Below, piece after piece: positions 1-5,963 of a stretch of 5,963 nucleotides of DNA (its first letter is position 1; each line of letters starts with the position of its first letter). The stretch is from Hyphomonas sp. UBA5111. Its GTDB lineage: Bacteria; Pseudomonadota; Alphaproteobacteria; Caulobacterales; Hyphomonadaceae. The stretch lies in contig DHZF01000014.1 of assembly GCA_002414505.1 (NCBI GenBank), forward strand, positions 1 through 5,963, given 5' to 3'. The translations under genes were made by a program, and so were the position numbers. The notes beneath the pieces are model-generated. The model did not search any database, was not told where the DNA came from, and saw only the letters and a program-made list of their open reading frames with translations.

Positions 1-254
1 CGCGGCGTTTCATGCGGTTTCAATCCGTCCCGGTGGGCCACCCAATGATGCGGCGCGTTGCGGTCAATTGTGCCGGTCTCGGCCTGCGTCAGGCCTGCGA
101 GAATACGCAGCAGCGTCGTCTTGCCCGCGCCATTCGGGCCGCGCAGGACAATTGCTTCGCCCGGCGCCAAGGACAGGGACACCTCCCGGAACAGGAGGCG
201 TTCACCGCGGATCATGCCAATATCGGCTGCGGAAAGAAGTGAACCGGCGCTCAT
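1..254 (-). CDS. ccmA: Heme exporter ATP-binding protein CcmA, N-terminal fragment (cut by window edge)
   Basis: On the minus strand an open frame starts with ATG at 254-252 and runs off the left edge after 84 codons. The protein begins MSAGSLLSAADIGMIRGERL. It has the layout of an ABC ATPase N-terminus: a beta strand with an arginine-rich turn, then a Walker A motif GPNGAGKT at residues 39-46, then LLRILAGLTQAETG. The segment near residue 72, VAHRDGLKP, matches the position where CcmA proteins carry a GH-x-x-G-x-K motif in place of the usual Q-loop, which points to CcmA rather than a generic transporter ATPase. CcmA with CcmB supplies the ATPase of the cytochrome c maturation (system I) complex at the inner membrane, releasing heme-loaded CcmE. 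Walker B and the signature motif lie outside the window. ccmB and ccmC would be expected further left (inference). The start leaves a normal-length N-terminus and lies divergent to the aconitase gene. Confidence 0.85.
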   Translation of the reverse strand, partial: MSAGSLLSAADIGMIRGERLLFREVSLSLAPGEAIVLRGPNGAGKTTLLRILAGLTQAETGTIDRNAPHHWVAHRDGLKPHETP

Positions 255-262
255 ATGTCCCG

Positions 263-290
263 TTTAGACCCTTTGTCCCAATTGCCTCAA
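263..290 (-). promoter_or_regulatory. Candidate promoter for ccmA (weak)
   Basis: Read on the minus strand, TTGAGG (290-285) and TCTAAA (268-263) are separated by 16 bases and could serve as -35 and -10 elements. Transcription would then begin around 256-257, only a few bases before the ccmA ATG, so the message would be nearly leaderless. Leaderless messages are known in Alphaproteobacteria. The hexamers match the consensus only moderately, so this is a suggestion. Confidence 0.25.
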
Positions 291-308
291 TCCATTAGGG
301 CCTATATG
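282..308 (+). promoter_or_regulatory. Candidate promoter for acnA (weak)
   Basis: TTGCCT (282-287) and TATATG (303-308) are spaced by 15 bases in the divergent region upstream of the aconitase gene. The spacing is shorter than ideal and both boxes are imperfect. If used, the transcript would start near 315 and have a leader of about 58 nt. That leader would contain a GCGGCG/CGCCGC hairpin at 321-338. The -10 box sits within a GGCCT-N9-AGGCC inverted repeat (299-317), which could be an operator, although such short repeats also arise by chance in GC-rich DNA. Confidence 0.25.
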
Positions 309-320
309 AGACAGGCCAGC

Positions 321-338
321 GCGGCGGCTCATCGCCGC
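321..338 (+). other. Small inverted repeat in the acnA leader
   Basis: GCGGCG (321-326) and CGCCGC (333-338) are perfect inverted copies around a six-base loop, GCTCAT. They lie 35 bases upstream of the aconitase start. RNA from this strand could form a short, very GC-rich hairpin. There is no U tract, so it is not a terminator. No known regulatory RNA structure is recognised. Confidence 0.3.
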
Positions 339-372
339 AGATCGATAATTCCAGACGCGAGGTTCCCTCTCC

Positions 373-3060
373 ATGCCGTCCCTCGACAGCTTCAAGTCAA
401 AACGCACACTCACCGTCGGTAGCAAGACCTACACGTATTTCTCGCTGTCCGCAGCCGCAGAAAACGGTCTTGGCGACGTCTCCCGCCTGCCGGCGTCCCT
501 CAAGGTCCTGCTTGAGAACATGCTGCGCCATGAGGACGGCAAGACCGTCACCAAGGAGGACATTCTCGCCTTCAAATCCTGGCTTGAGAACAAGGGTGGC
601 GTCAGCCACGAGATCGCCTACCGCCCGGCCCGTGTGCTGATGCAGGATTTCACCGGCGTTCCGGCCGTGGTCGACCTCGCCGCGATGCGCGATGCCGCGC
701 AGAAGCTTGGCGCGTCGGCAGACGCGATCAACCCGCAGGTTCCTGTCGACCTCGTCATTGACCATTCGGTCATGGTCGACAGCTTTGGCGGTGAGAACAG
801 CTTCGAGAAGAACGTCGAAATCGAATACCAGCGCAACCAGGAACGGTATGAGTTCCTGCGCTGGGGCTCCACGGCGTTCAAGAATTTCCGCGTTGTGCCT
901 CCGGGCACCGGCATCTGCCACCAGGTGAACCTCGAATATCTCGGCCAGACGGTCTGGACGAAGGATGAAGACGGCGAAACCGTTGCCTATCCCGACACCT
1001 GCGTCGGCACCGACTCGCACACGACCATGATCAACGGCCTCGCCGTGCTCGGTTGGGGCGTTGGCGGCATCGAAGCCGAAGCGGCCATGCTTGGCCAGCC
1101 GGTCTCCATGCTGATCCCGGAAGTCATCGGCTTCCGTCTCGACGGCAAGATGGCCGAAGGCGCAACGGCAACAGACCTCGTGCTGACGGTCGTGCAAATG
1201 CTGCGTGCCAAGGGCGTCGTCGGCAAATTCGTCGAGTTCTACGGCCCAGGCCTGTCGAACCTGACCCTCGAAGACCAGGCAACGATCTCCAACATGGCGC
1301 CGGAATATGGTGCGACCTGTGGCTTCTTCCCGGTTGATGAGGACACCGTCAAATACCTCACCAATACCGGTCGTGACGCCGAGCGCGTTGCCCTCGTCGA
1401 AGCCTATGCCAAGGCGCAAGGCTATTGGCGCCCGGAACAGGTCGAGCCGATCTTCACTGATACGCTGGAACTTGACCTTGGCGCTGTCGTGCCGTCGATC
1501 TCCGGACCAAAGCGTCCGCAAGACCGCGTCCTGCTGTCGGAAGGCGACACCGCTTTCGCAGACGCCATGGCGAAGGAATTCAGCAAGGCGGCTGACGCAG
1601 CTGAGCCAATCGCCGTTGAAGGCAAGGACTACACCGTCACGCATGGTGACGTGTTCATTGCGGCTATCACGTCCTGTACCAACACATCCAACCCGTCCGT
1701 CCTCATCGCCGCCGGCCTCGTGGCCAAGAAGGCGCGCGAACTGGGCCTCAACCGCAAGCCCTGGGTGAAGACATCCCTTGCGCCGGGCTCGCAGGTCGTG
1801 ACCGATTATCTCGACAAGGCCGGCCTGTCGGACGAGCTTGATGCCCTCGGCTTCAACCTCGTTGGATATGGGTGCACCACCTGTATCGGTAACTCAGGCC
1901 CGCTCGAAGCACCGCTGGCGAAAGCCATTGCCGATGGTGACCTCGTCTCCTGTTCGGTGCTGTCTGGTAACCGGAACTTCGAAGGCCGGATCGGCCCGGA
2001 CATCAAGGCCAACTATCTCGCCTCGCCTCCGCTGGTTGTGGCCTATGCCATTGCTGGTTCGCTGCGTGTGAACCTGACCACGGATCCGCTGGGCAAGGAC
2101 AAGAATGGCAATGACGTCTTCCTGAAGGACATCTGGCCGACTTCGCACGAAATCGCAGAGATCATGGTCAAGGCTGTGACGCCGCAGATGTTTGCCGAGC
2201 GCTATTCCGACGTCTTCAAGGGCGACGAGCACTGGCAGGGCATCGAAGTGTCTGGCGGCCAGACCTATAGCTGGCCCCCAGCCTCCACCTATGTTCAGAA
2301 CCCGCCTTACTTTGAAGGCATGGGCCTGGACATCGACGCGCCGAAGGATGTCGAGAATGCCCGCGTGCTGGCGCTGTTCGGCGATTCCATCACGACCGAC
2401 CACATCTCGCCTGCCGGGTCGATCAAGGCGTCCAGCCCGGCTGGCGTCTACCTGCAGGAACACCAGGTCTCTCCGCTGGACTTCAACTCTTACGGCTCGC
2501 GCCGAGGGAACCATGAAGTCATGATGCGCGGCACGTTCGCCAATATCCGCATCAAGAACCAGATGGTTCCGGGTGTCGAAGGCGGCGTGACGGTGCACTA
2601 TCCGGACGGCGAGCAGATGCCGATCTATGACGCTGCCATGAAATACGAAGCCGAAGGCACACCGCTTGTTGTGTTTGCTGGCGATCTTTACGGCAACGGC
2701 TCCTCACGTGACTGGGCGGCCAAGGGTACGGTCCTGCTCGGCGTTCGCGCCGTGATCGCCGGCAGCTTTGAGCGGATCCACCGTTCGAACCTGATCGGCA
2801 TGGGCGTCCTGCCGCTGGAATTCGCAGACGGTGAGAGCGCTGCATCGCTTGGCCTGACCGGCAAGGAGCAGGTGACCATCAAGGGCATTGAATCCATCAA
2901 GCCGCGTCAGACCCTCGAAGTGGTCATCACCCGCGAGGATGGCACGAGCTTCACCGCCAATACGACGGTTCGCATCGATACCGAGAACGAGCTGGACTAT
3001 TATCGCAATGGCGGCATCCTGCACTATGTGCTGCGCAACCTTGCCCGCGCTGCGGCCTGA
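373..3060 (+). CDS. acnA: Aconitate hydratase A (aconitase, AcnA/IRP1 type)
   Basis: This cytoplasmic TCA-cycle enzyme interconverts citrate and isocitrate through cis-aconitate using a [4Fe-4S] cluster. At 895 aa it is full length for the AcnA/IRP1 family. The three cluster cysteines are visible: C435 in [10 protein letters not shown], and C501 and C504 in [13 protein letters not shown]. Other family motifs are [10 protein letters not shown] (130-139), [12 protein letters not shown] (212-223), [14 protein letters not shown] (670-683), [20 protein letters not shown] (705-724) and the catalytic-serine loop [12 protein letters not shown] (774-785). Residues 1 to about 570 form the three domains around the cluster, and the region from about 660 on is the swivelling domain. 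The ATG start gives an N-terminus that lines up with other AcnA proteins; a weak GAGG (359-362) lies 10 bases upstream. It is transcribed alone: ccmA is divergent and a strong terminator follows. Minor oddities are C210 in [11 protein letters not shown], where Leu or Val is usual, and DLYGN (771-775), where KEYGS is usual. Confidence 0.98.
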   Translation: MPSLDSFKSKRTLTVGSKTYTYFSLSAAAENGLGDVSRLPASLKVLLENMLRHEDGKTVTKEDILAFKSWLENKGGVSHEIAYRPARVLMQDFTGVPAVVDLAAMRDAAQKLGASADAINPQVPVDLVIDHSVMVDSFGGENSFEKNVEIEYQRNQERYEFLRWGSTAFKNFRVVPPGTGICHQVNLEYLGQTVWTKDEDGETVAYPDTCVGTDSHTTMINGLAVLGWGVGGIEAEAAMLGQPVSMLIPEVIGFRLDGKMAEGATATDLVLTVVQMLRAKGVVGKFVEFYGPGLSNLTLEDQATISNMAPEYGATCGFFPVDEDTVKYLTNTGRDAERVALVEAYAKAQGYWRPEQVEPIFTDTLELDLGAVVPSISGPKRPQDRVLLSEGDTAFADAMAKEFSKAADAAEPIAVEGKDYTVTHGDVFIAAITSCTNTSNPSVLIAAGLVAKKARELGLNRKPWVKTSLAPGSQVVTDYLDKAGLSDELDALGFNLVGYGCTTCIGNSGPLEAPLAKAIADGDLVSCSVLSGNRNFEGRIGPDIKANYLASPPLVVAYAIAGSLRVNLTTDPLGKDKNGNDVFLKDIWPTSHEIAEIMVKAVTPQMFAERYSDVFKGDEHWQGIEVSGGQTYSWPPASTYVQNPPYFEGMGLDIDAPKDVENARVLALFGDSITTDHISPAGSIKASSPAGVYLQEHQVSPLDFNSYGSRRGNHEVMMRGTFANIRIKNQMVPGVEGGVTVHYPDGEQMPIYDAAMKYEAEGTPLVVFAGDLYGNGSSRDWAAKGTVLLGVRAVIAGSFERIHRSNLIGMGVLPLEFADGESAASLGLTGKEQVTIKGIESIKPRQTLEVVITREDGTSFTANTTVRIDTENELDYYRNGGILHYVLRNLARAAA

Positions 3061-3083
3061 TCTGCCGCGCGACGCCTGACAAG

Positions 3084-3116
3084 AAAGCCCCTGCAGCGTG
3101 CTGTGGGGGCTTTTTT
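3084..3116 (+). terminator. Rho-independent terminator of acnA
   Basis: Twenty-three bases after the aconitase stop, AAAGCCCC (3084-3091) pairs with GGGGCTTT (3106-3113). The stem continues inward through two G-T wobble pairs and CAG/CTG to a CGTG loop (3097-3100). A run of six T residues (3111-3116) follows or overlaps the end of the stem. This is a textbook intrinsic terminator. It should separate acnA transcription from the downstream DUF1223 gene. Confidence 0.93.
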
Positions 3117-3133
3117 ACAGCCCTCACATCCCT

Positions 3134-3167
3134 GTGACTGTCACGGAAATGGAGTTGGCCCTATAAA
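3134..3167 (+). promoter_or_regulatory. Candidate promoter and short palindrome upstream of the DUF1223 gene
   Basis: A good -10-like box TATAAA (3162-3167) lies 11 bases before the DUF1223 start. CTGTCA (3138-3143), 18 bases further upstream, is a possible -35. The predicted RNA start is around 3173-3175, leaving a leader of only about 4-6 nt. Overlapping the -35 is a perfect short inverted repeat, GTGAC-T-GTCAC (3134-3144), placed where a repressor could bind. The acnA terminator just upstream makes an independent promoter likely; the exact boxes are inference. Confidence 0.4.
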
Positions 3168-3178
3168 CTGGGACTGAG

Positions 3179-3829
3179 ATGACACGAATTCTGTTTTCCC
3201 TCCTGCTCGCCATGGGTGTCATGGTGCCCCCCGCATTCGCCGAAGGGCCCGTGCTGGTAGAGCTGTTTGCGTCGCAGAATTGCCGCGCCTGCCCAAAGGC
3301 GCACCGCACATTGAAAGCCGTCGATGCCGAGCGGGACGATCTGCTCGTGCTGACCTGGTCGGTCGATTACTGGGATTATCTTGGTGACAAGGATCCGATG
3401 GCGCTGACCGAGTCCAAGGAACGCCAGCGTGGCTATACGGATCGCTTCCGTCTGCGGGGCCCCTACACACCGCAAACTGTCTACAATGGACAGGAGCAAT
3501 GCGCCGGGAACAAGCGCCATTATGTCGAGCGCGCGCTTGAGAGAATCCAGGGTCAACCGGACTTCGATGTGAAACTGGTTCGGACAGGCGACAAGATTCG
3601 CCTCTCTGGCCGCGTGCCGGACCTCGCCGATATCTGGCTGGTCGATTACCTGTCTGGCGATGCCAATACGACTGACATGCTGCATCCGGTGACGCGCGTT
3701 TCCGCGCTCGGCCCGTGGCTTGGGAATCCGGTCGAACTCAGCGTCCCCGATTGCGAGTCCGGCTGCGCGATCATTGTCCAGGAAGCCGGCTTCGGCCCTG
3801 TTCTGGAAACAATGGTGATTCAGCCCTGA
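3179..3829 (+). CDS. DUF1223 family secreted protein with thioredoxin-like CxxC
   Basis: The 216-aa protein matches the DUF1223 family: LVELFASQNCRACPKA near the N-terminus, then VDYWDYLGDKDP (62-73), RQRGY (82-86) and YTPQTVYNG (96-104), all family hallmarks. Residues 1-21 look like a Sec signal peptide: short basic start, hydrophobic core LFSLLLAMGVMV, and AFA as the cleavage site before EG. The mature protein is therefore probably periplasmic. C35-R-A-C38 sits where thioredoxin-fold proteins carry their redox pair. Further cysteines are C108, C192 and C196. The biochemical function of the family is not established; a thiol-redox role is inference from the fold and motif. The ATG at 3179 is chosen because it gives the complete signal peptide; only a weak GGGA (3170-3173) precedes it. 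The gene follows the acnA terminator and ends directly against the convergent DUF4340 gene with no bases between the stops. Confidence 0.9.
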   Translation: MTRILFSLLLAMGVMVPPAFAEGPVLVELFASQNCRACPKAHRTLKAVDAERDDLLVLTWSVDYWDYLGDKDPMALTESKERQRGYTDRFRLRGPYTPQTVYNGQEQCAGNKRHYVERALERIQGQPDFDVKLVRTGDKIRLSGRVPDLADIWLVDYLSGDANTTDMLHPVTRVSALGPWLGNPVELSVPDCESGCAIIVQEAGFGPVLETMVIQP

Positions 3830-3838
3830 TCAGGGCTG
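3821..3838. repeat. Perfect 18-bp palindrome containing both convergent stop codons
   Basis: CAGCCCTGATCAGGGCTG reads identically on both strands. It contains the TGA of the DUF1223 gene (3827-3829, plus) and the TGA of the DUF4340 gene (3832-3830, minus), which abut exactly. Both proteins therefore end in Gln-Pro. As RNA it can fold into a 7-bp stem with a GATC loop in either direction. No T run follows on either side, so it is not a classical intrinsic terminator, though it could stall polymerase or protect 3' ends. A second small inverted repeat, GGCC-GGTT-GGCC (3839-3850), follows immediately. Confidence 0.7.
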
Positions 3839-4882
3839 GGCCGGTTGGCCTGATTCAAACACCATGACCGGCGGCCGCACAATGGCGGAGACGCGCGGCG
3901 TAAACTCGTTCCAGTCATACTCTGCCAGTTCGAACGCCCAGCCTTCGGCCTTGTCATTGATCGTGCTGCCGCGATGGGCGCCTTCGCCTGCCTCAATGGC
4001 CCGTATGGTGACGAAATAGCCATCGGGTTCGCGGAATGCCCGTACCTCGACTTCCAGTCCGTCATGCGTCTCCGTGATGTGGCGCGCGACGGGCCGCGTC
4101 TGGAGTTCGCTGGAGGGTTTCACACCAATCGGGGCGAAACGTGTCAGGGCAAGCGCAGGCGTGGAAGCGGCCAGACGGCTGACCAGCCGGAAATCCTGGA
4201 AGGGCGGACCGGGCACGAAGCTGCGGTCACTCGATCCGACAGAGCGTTGCAGGTAGAGGCTTTCGCCCATGGAATCGAAAATGCGCACGGCCGAGATCGC
4301 ATCGGAGTTGATGTCCAGAATGTCGAAATCCAGCCAGGCATCATGATTGTAGAAGGGGGGCAGCTCGCCCTTGACCTGAAAGGCCTGTTCCTGATCCGGG
4401 AGGCGGCCATAGACATGGCTGTCCTTGCGTCCGGTGATCAGGGCGGCGGTAATCTCGCCATCATCATCTACGATCTCGACCAAAGCGCCGGTGCCGCCAT
4501 CGCGCGGATCCCCCAGACCGATCCGGTTCAGCTTGTCCGGATCGCGCGTGCGGCCTTCGCCCCAGCTCAGCCCTTCGAGTCCGGTCGCAAGCTCTGCAAG
4601 CCGGTCGGGGCGGATCGGATAGCCATCTTCATCGCCCATCTTCCAGCCATCCTGTGTGTTGACGAGCGTATAGGCTTCATCTGACAGGGTGACACGGATC
4701 TCGCTGGCATCAGCGCGAATGGCGGCGAAGCCCGGAATGACGGGTTGGCCGTCACGTTCGGAGGAACGGACCGATGGGCCGTCGAAACTGTAGGCAATCA
4801 GGGTCAGCACGACCAGGCCGGCCGCGATGCCGCCCATGATCTGGAGGCGGCGGGTGCGTTGCTGTGTGCGGATGTCGCTCAT
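3830..4882 (-). CDS. DUF4340 domain-containing membrane-anchored protein
   Basis: This 350-aa protein has a short basic N-terminus (RTQQRTRR), one hydrophobic segment at about residues 15-31 (IMGGIAAGLVVLTLIAY), and a long soluble part that should face the periplasm. The soluble part shows the DUF4340 pattern: DGWKMGDEDGYPIRPDRL (78-95) followed by a leucine-rich helix, LNRIGLGDP (118-126), an ITGRK...VYGRLPDQEQAFQV block (149-170) and WLDFDILDI (183-191). Its function is not known; the family is usually encoded beside GldG-type ABC transport components and is thought to act with them. The start is well supported: AAGGA (4893-4889) lies 6 bases upstream, and the ATG overlaps the stop of the preceding GldG-family gene as ATGA (4882-4879), which suggests translational coupling. 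The gene is the last of its operon and ends at the convergent DUF1223 gene. A lipoprotein signal was looked for and not found, as there is no cysteine after the hydrophobic segment. Confidence 0.85.
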   Translation of the reverse strand: MSDIRTQQRTRRLQIMGGIAAGLVVLTLIAYSFDGPSVRSSERDGQPVIPGFAAIRADASEIRVTLSDEAYTLVNTQDGWKMGDEDGYPIRPDRLAELATGLEGLSWGEGRTRDPDKLNRIGLGDPRDGGTGALVEIVDDDGEITAALITGRKDSHVYGRLPDQEQAFQVKGELPPFYNHDAWLDFDILDINSDAISAVRIFDSMGESLYLQRSVGSSDRSFVPGPPFQDFRLVSRLAASTPALALTRFAPIGVKPSSELQTRPVARHITETHDGLEVEVRAFREPDGYFVTIRAIEAGEGAHRGSTINDKAEGWAFELAEYDWNEFTPRVSAIVRPPVMVFESGQPAQP

Positions 4883-5963
4883 GCGGCTTCCTTCCGCTTC
4901 TGACGATACCAGACAAACAGGCCGATCAGGCAGACAAGGAAGGGGCCGCCCCAGATATTGATGGCCTTGAGTGTGCCCTCGAGGCTGTCGATGTCACGGC
5001 GGTAATTGCGTTCAATCTCCCTGAGCTGGGCGCGCAAATCCACGATCCGCTGGCGCAGATCGAGCAATTCGGTGCGCTCGGCCTCAGTCAGATCGGCTTC
5101 GAGATCGCCTGAGAAAAACCCGTCTGCGGCGCCAATGGCCTGCAATTCCTCGAGGCGCGCCTGGGTAGTTTGGAGATTGTCCTGAAGCGCGGCCTGCTGG
5201 CGGAAATAGATGGCCTCGGCATTCTCCCGCATACGGTCGATGCGTTCCATGCGGCGCAGGCTCGGCGCGCGGGACCGCAGCCGCGAGAGTTCCCCACCAC
5301 CTGCGAGGGCGTCGAGGGCGTTGAGGACCAGTGCACCATTGTCCGCCACGACGATCTGTTCGTTCGGGATGATGTAGAATTCATCCGCAATGAAATCGAC
5401 GTCCGCGATGAGGACAATTTGTGCCTCGGTCTCGCTCTCCGAAATGTGGGGCAGGGCGCTGGCTGCCTCGGCGCGGGCGATCTCGGCCAGCATGGGGTCG
5501 GATGGCTCGTCAAAGGCAGGTGCGCCTTGCGGGAATGCTGTGTTCAAGTGGCCGGACAAGCGCGCGGCGAGCGCCAATGGGGCCGGCTCGGTCTGGTATT
5601 GGCGCAGGACCTGCTGAGGGGTCATGTCCGTCACCGCTTCCGTGGCATCAATGAAGGACGGGCTGGGGCCAGTTGTCAGCAGGGGGGTCAGTTCTGAGCC
5701 TTCGGCGAGATCATCTGCCGTGAAGGCGCCCGGCGCGCCGAAATTGACGGTGCGGCTCAGATCGGCCGTGATCAGATCGTCCTGATTCATGTCCCCCGCC
5801 GGAATGCCGAGAAACAGCGGATGCGCGAGCTCCTCGATGCGTCCGCCGCCAGTATCGACCGGCACGGGCAGGGCGCTGGCCGCATCGGCGACCGCGTCTT
5901 CGGACAGCGTAACGCCCCATGCCTCGCCGAGCGCCATCAGGGAGGAGGCTGTCTCGGCATCAC
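4879..5963 (-). CDS. GldG-family ABC transport-associated protein, C-terminal part (N-terminus beyond window)
   Basis: The minus-strand frame is open to the right edge: eight codons (DAETASSL) precede the first visible methionine at 5937, so that methionine is internal and the gene is partial (360 codons seen). Numbering from that methionine, features typical of GldG-type 'uncharacterised ABC transport' proteins are: a segment DDLITADLSRTVNFGAPGAF (53-72) leading to LTPLLTTGPSP (83-93); a beta strand VLIADVDFIADEF (175-187) before a NGALVLNALDALAGG block (200-214); a long charged helical stretch, likely coiled coil, at about 228-320; one transmembrane segment at about 327-345 (NIWGGPFLVCLIGLFVWY); and a basic tail RQKRKEAA. 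The C-terminus is therefore probably cytoplasmic, with the bulk in the periplasm. Related proteins accompany an ABC ATPase and a permease, which would be encoded to the right (inference). The gene overlaps the DUF4340 gene by four bases. Its substrate is unknown, and GldG here does not imply gliding. Confidence 0.82.
   Translation of the reverse strand, partial: DAETASSLMALGEAWGVTLSEDAVADAASALPVPVDTGGGRIEELAHPLFLGIPAGDMNQDDLITADLSRTVNFGAPGAFTADDLAEGSELTPLLTTGPSPSFIDATEAVTDMTPQQVLRQYQTEPAPLALAARLSGHLNTAFPQGAPAFDEPSDPMLAEIARAEAASALPHISESETEAQIVLIADVDFIADEFYIIPNEQIVVADNGALVLNALDALAGGGELSRLRSRAPSLRRMERIDRMRENAEAIYFRQQAALQDNLQTTQARLEELQAIGAADGFFSGDLEADLTEAERTELLDLRQRIVDLRAQLREIERNYRRDIDSLEGTLKAINIWGGPFLVCLIGLFVWYRQKRKEAA
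4889..4893 (-). promoter_or_regulatory. Ribosome binding site for the DUF4340 gene
   Basis: On the minus strand AAGGA lies within GGAAGGAAG, six bases before the ATG at 4882-4880. It is inside the last codons of the upstream GldG-family gene. It is the clearest Shine-Dalgarno sequence in the window and decides the start of the DUF4340 gene, supporting re-initiation or coupling at the ATGA overlap. Confidence 0.7.

Noticed and set aside
12..242. Plus-strand frames at the left edge
   Set aside because: They are antisense to the CcmA coding region, whose Walker A motif is clear on the minus strand.
263..279. Irr iron-control box near TTTAGA in the ccmA-acnA intergenic region
   Set aside because: Only one half-site resembles the motif; the second half lacks the TTCTAAA match.
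397..1644. A 415-codon open frame on the minus strand inside the aconitase gene
   Set aside because: It is wholly antisense to a well-supported enzyme gene. The translation resembles no known family, and long antisense frames are expected from the third-position GC bias of this DNA.
1894..2598. A 234-codon minus-strand frame within the aconitase gene
   Set aside because: Antisense shadow in the same frame relationship; rich in His, Arg and Asp with no recognisable domain.
3133..3145. CRP/FNR-type site upstream of the DUF1223 gene
   Set aside because: TGTGA and TCACG half-sites are present but separated by only three bases; CRP sites need six, and the FNR consensus is not matched.
3161..3685. 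A 174-codon minus-strand frame over the DUF1223 gene
   Set aside because: The plus-strand frame carries a signal peptide and family motifs; the antisense frame has neither.
3839..3850. Terminator from GGCC-GGTT-GGCC after the DUF1223 gene
   Set aside because: The stem is only four base pairs and no T run follows on either strand.
3974..4684. A 236-codon plus-strand frame over the DUF4340 gene
   Set aside because: Antisense shadow; the minus-strand gene has a good ribosome binding site, a membrane anchor and family motifs.
5170..5697. A plus-strand frame over the GldG-family gene
   Set aside because: Antisense shadow with no domain-like pattern.

Overview
The window looks like chromosomal DNA from a GC-rich alphaproteobacterium. 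A cytochrome c maturation ABC gene (ccmA) divergent from an AcnA-type aconitase, followed by a DUF1223 secreted protein, is an arrangement I associate with Alphaproteobacteria. The adjoining GldG/DUF4340 pair fits the Caulobacterales/Hyphomonadaceae area. The taxonomic placement is inferred from gene content and composition and was not tested by a search.

Layout from left to right. (1) Positions 1-254, minus strand: N-terminal 84 codons of a CcmA-like heme exporter ATPase, cut by the left edge. (2) 255-372: a 118-bp divergent intergenic region with weak candidate promoters for both directions and two short inverted repeats. (3) 373-3060, plus strand: complete aconitate hydratase A (895 aa), closed by a strong Rho-independent terminator at 3084-3116. 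(4) 3179-3829, plus strand: secreted DUF1223 protein (216 aa) with a thioredoxin-like CxxC, apparently with its own promoter. (5) 3830-4882, minus strand: membrane-anchored DUF4340 protein (350 aa). (6) 4879-5963, minus strand: C-terminal 360 codons of a GldG-family ABC-associated protein, running off the right edge. Genes 5 and 6 overlap by ATGA and are one operon transcribed toward the centre of the window.

Functionally there are three units: cytochrome c maturation (ccmA leftward), the TCA cycle (acnA), and an uncharacterised GldG/DUF4340 envelope transport module (from the right). DUF1223 sits between the last two. The DUF1223 and DUF4340 genes converge with zero intergenic bases, and their two TGA stop codons lie inside one perfect 18-bp palindrome. 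This is the most unusual sequence detail in the window.

No mobile elements, tRNA or rRNA genes, CRISPR arrays or clear horizontal-transfer signs were seen. No stretch longer than 300 bases lacks a gene. I see no clearly novel system. The least understood part is the GldG/DUF4340 module, whose ATPase and permease genes, if present, lie beyond the right edge.
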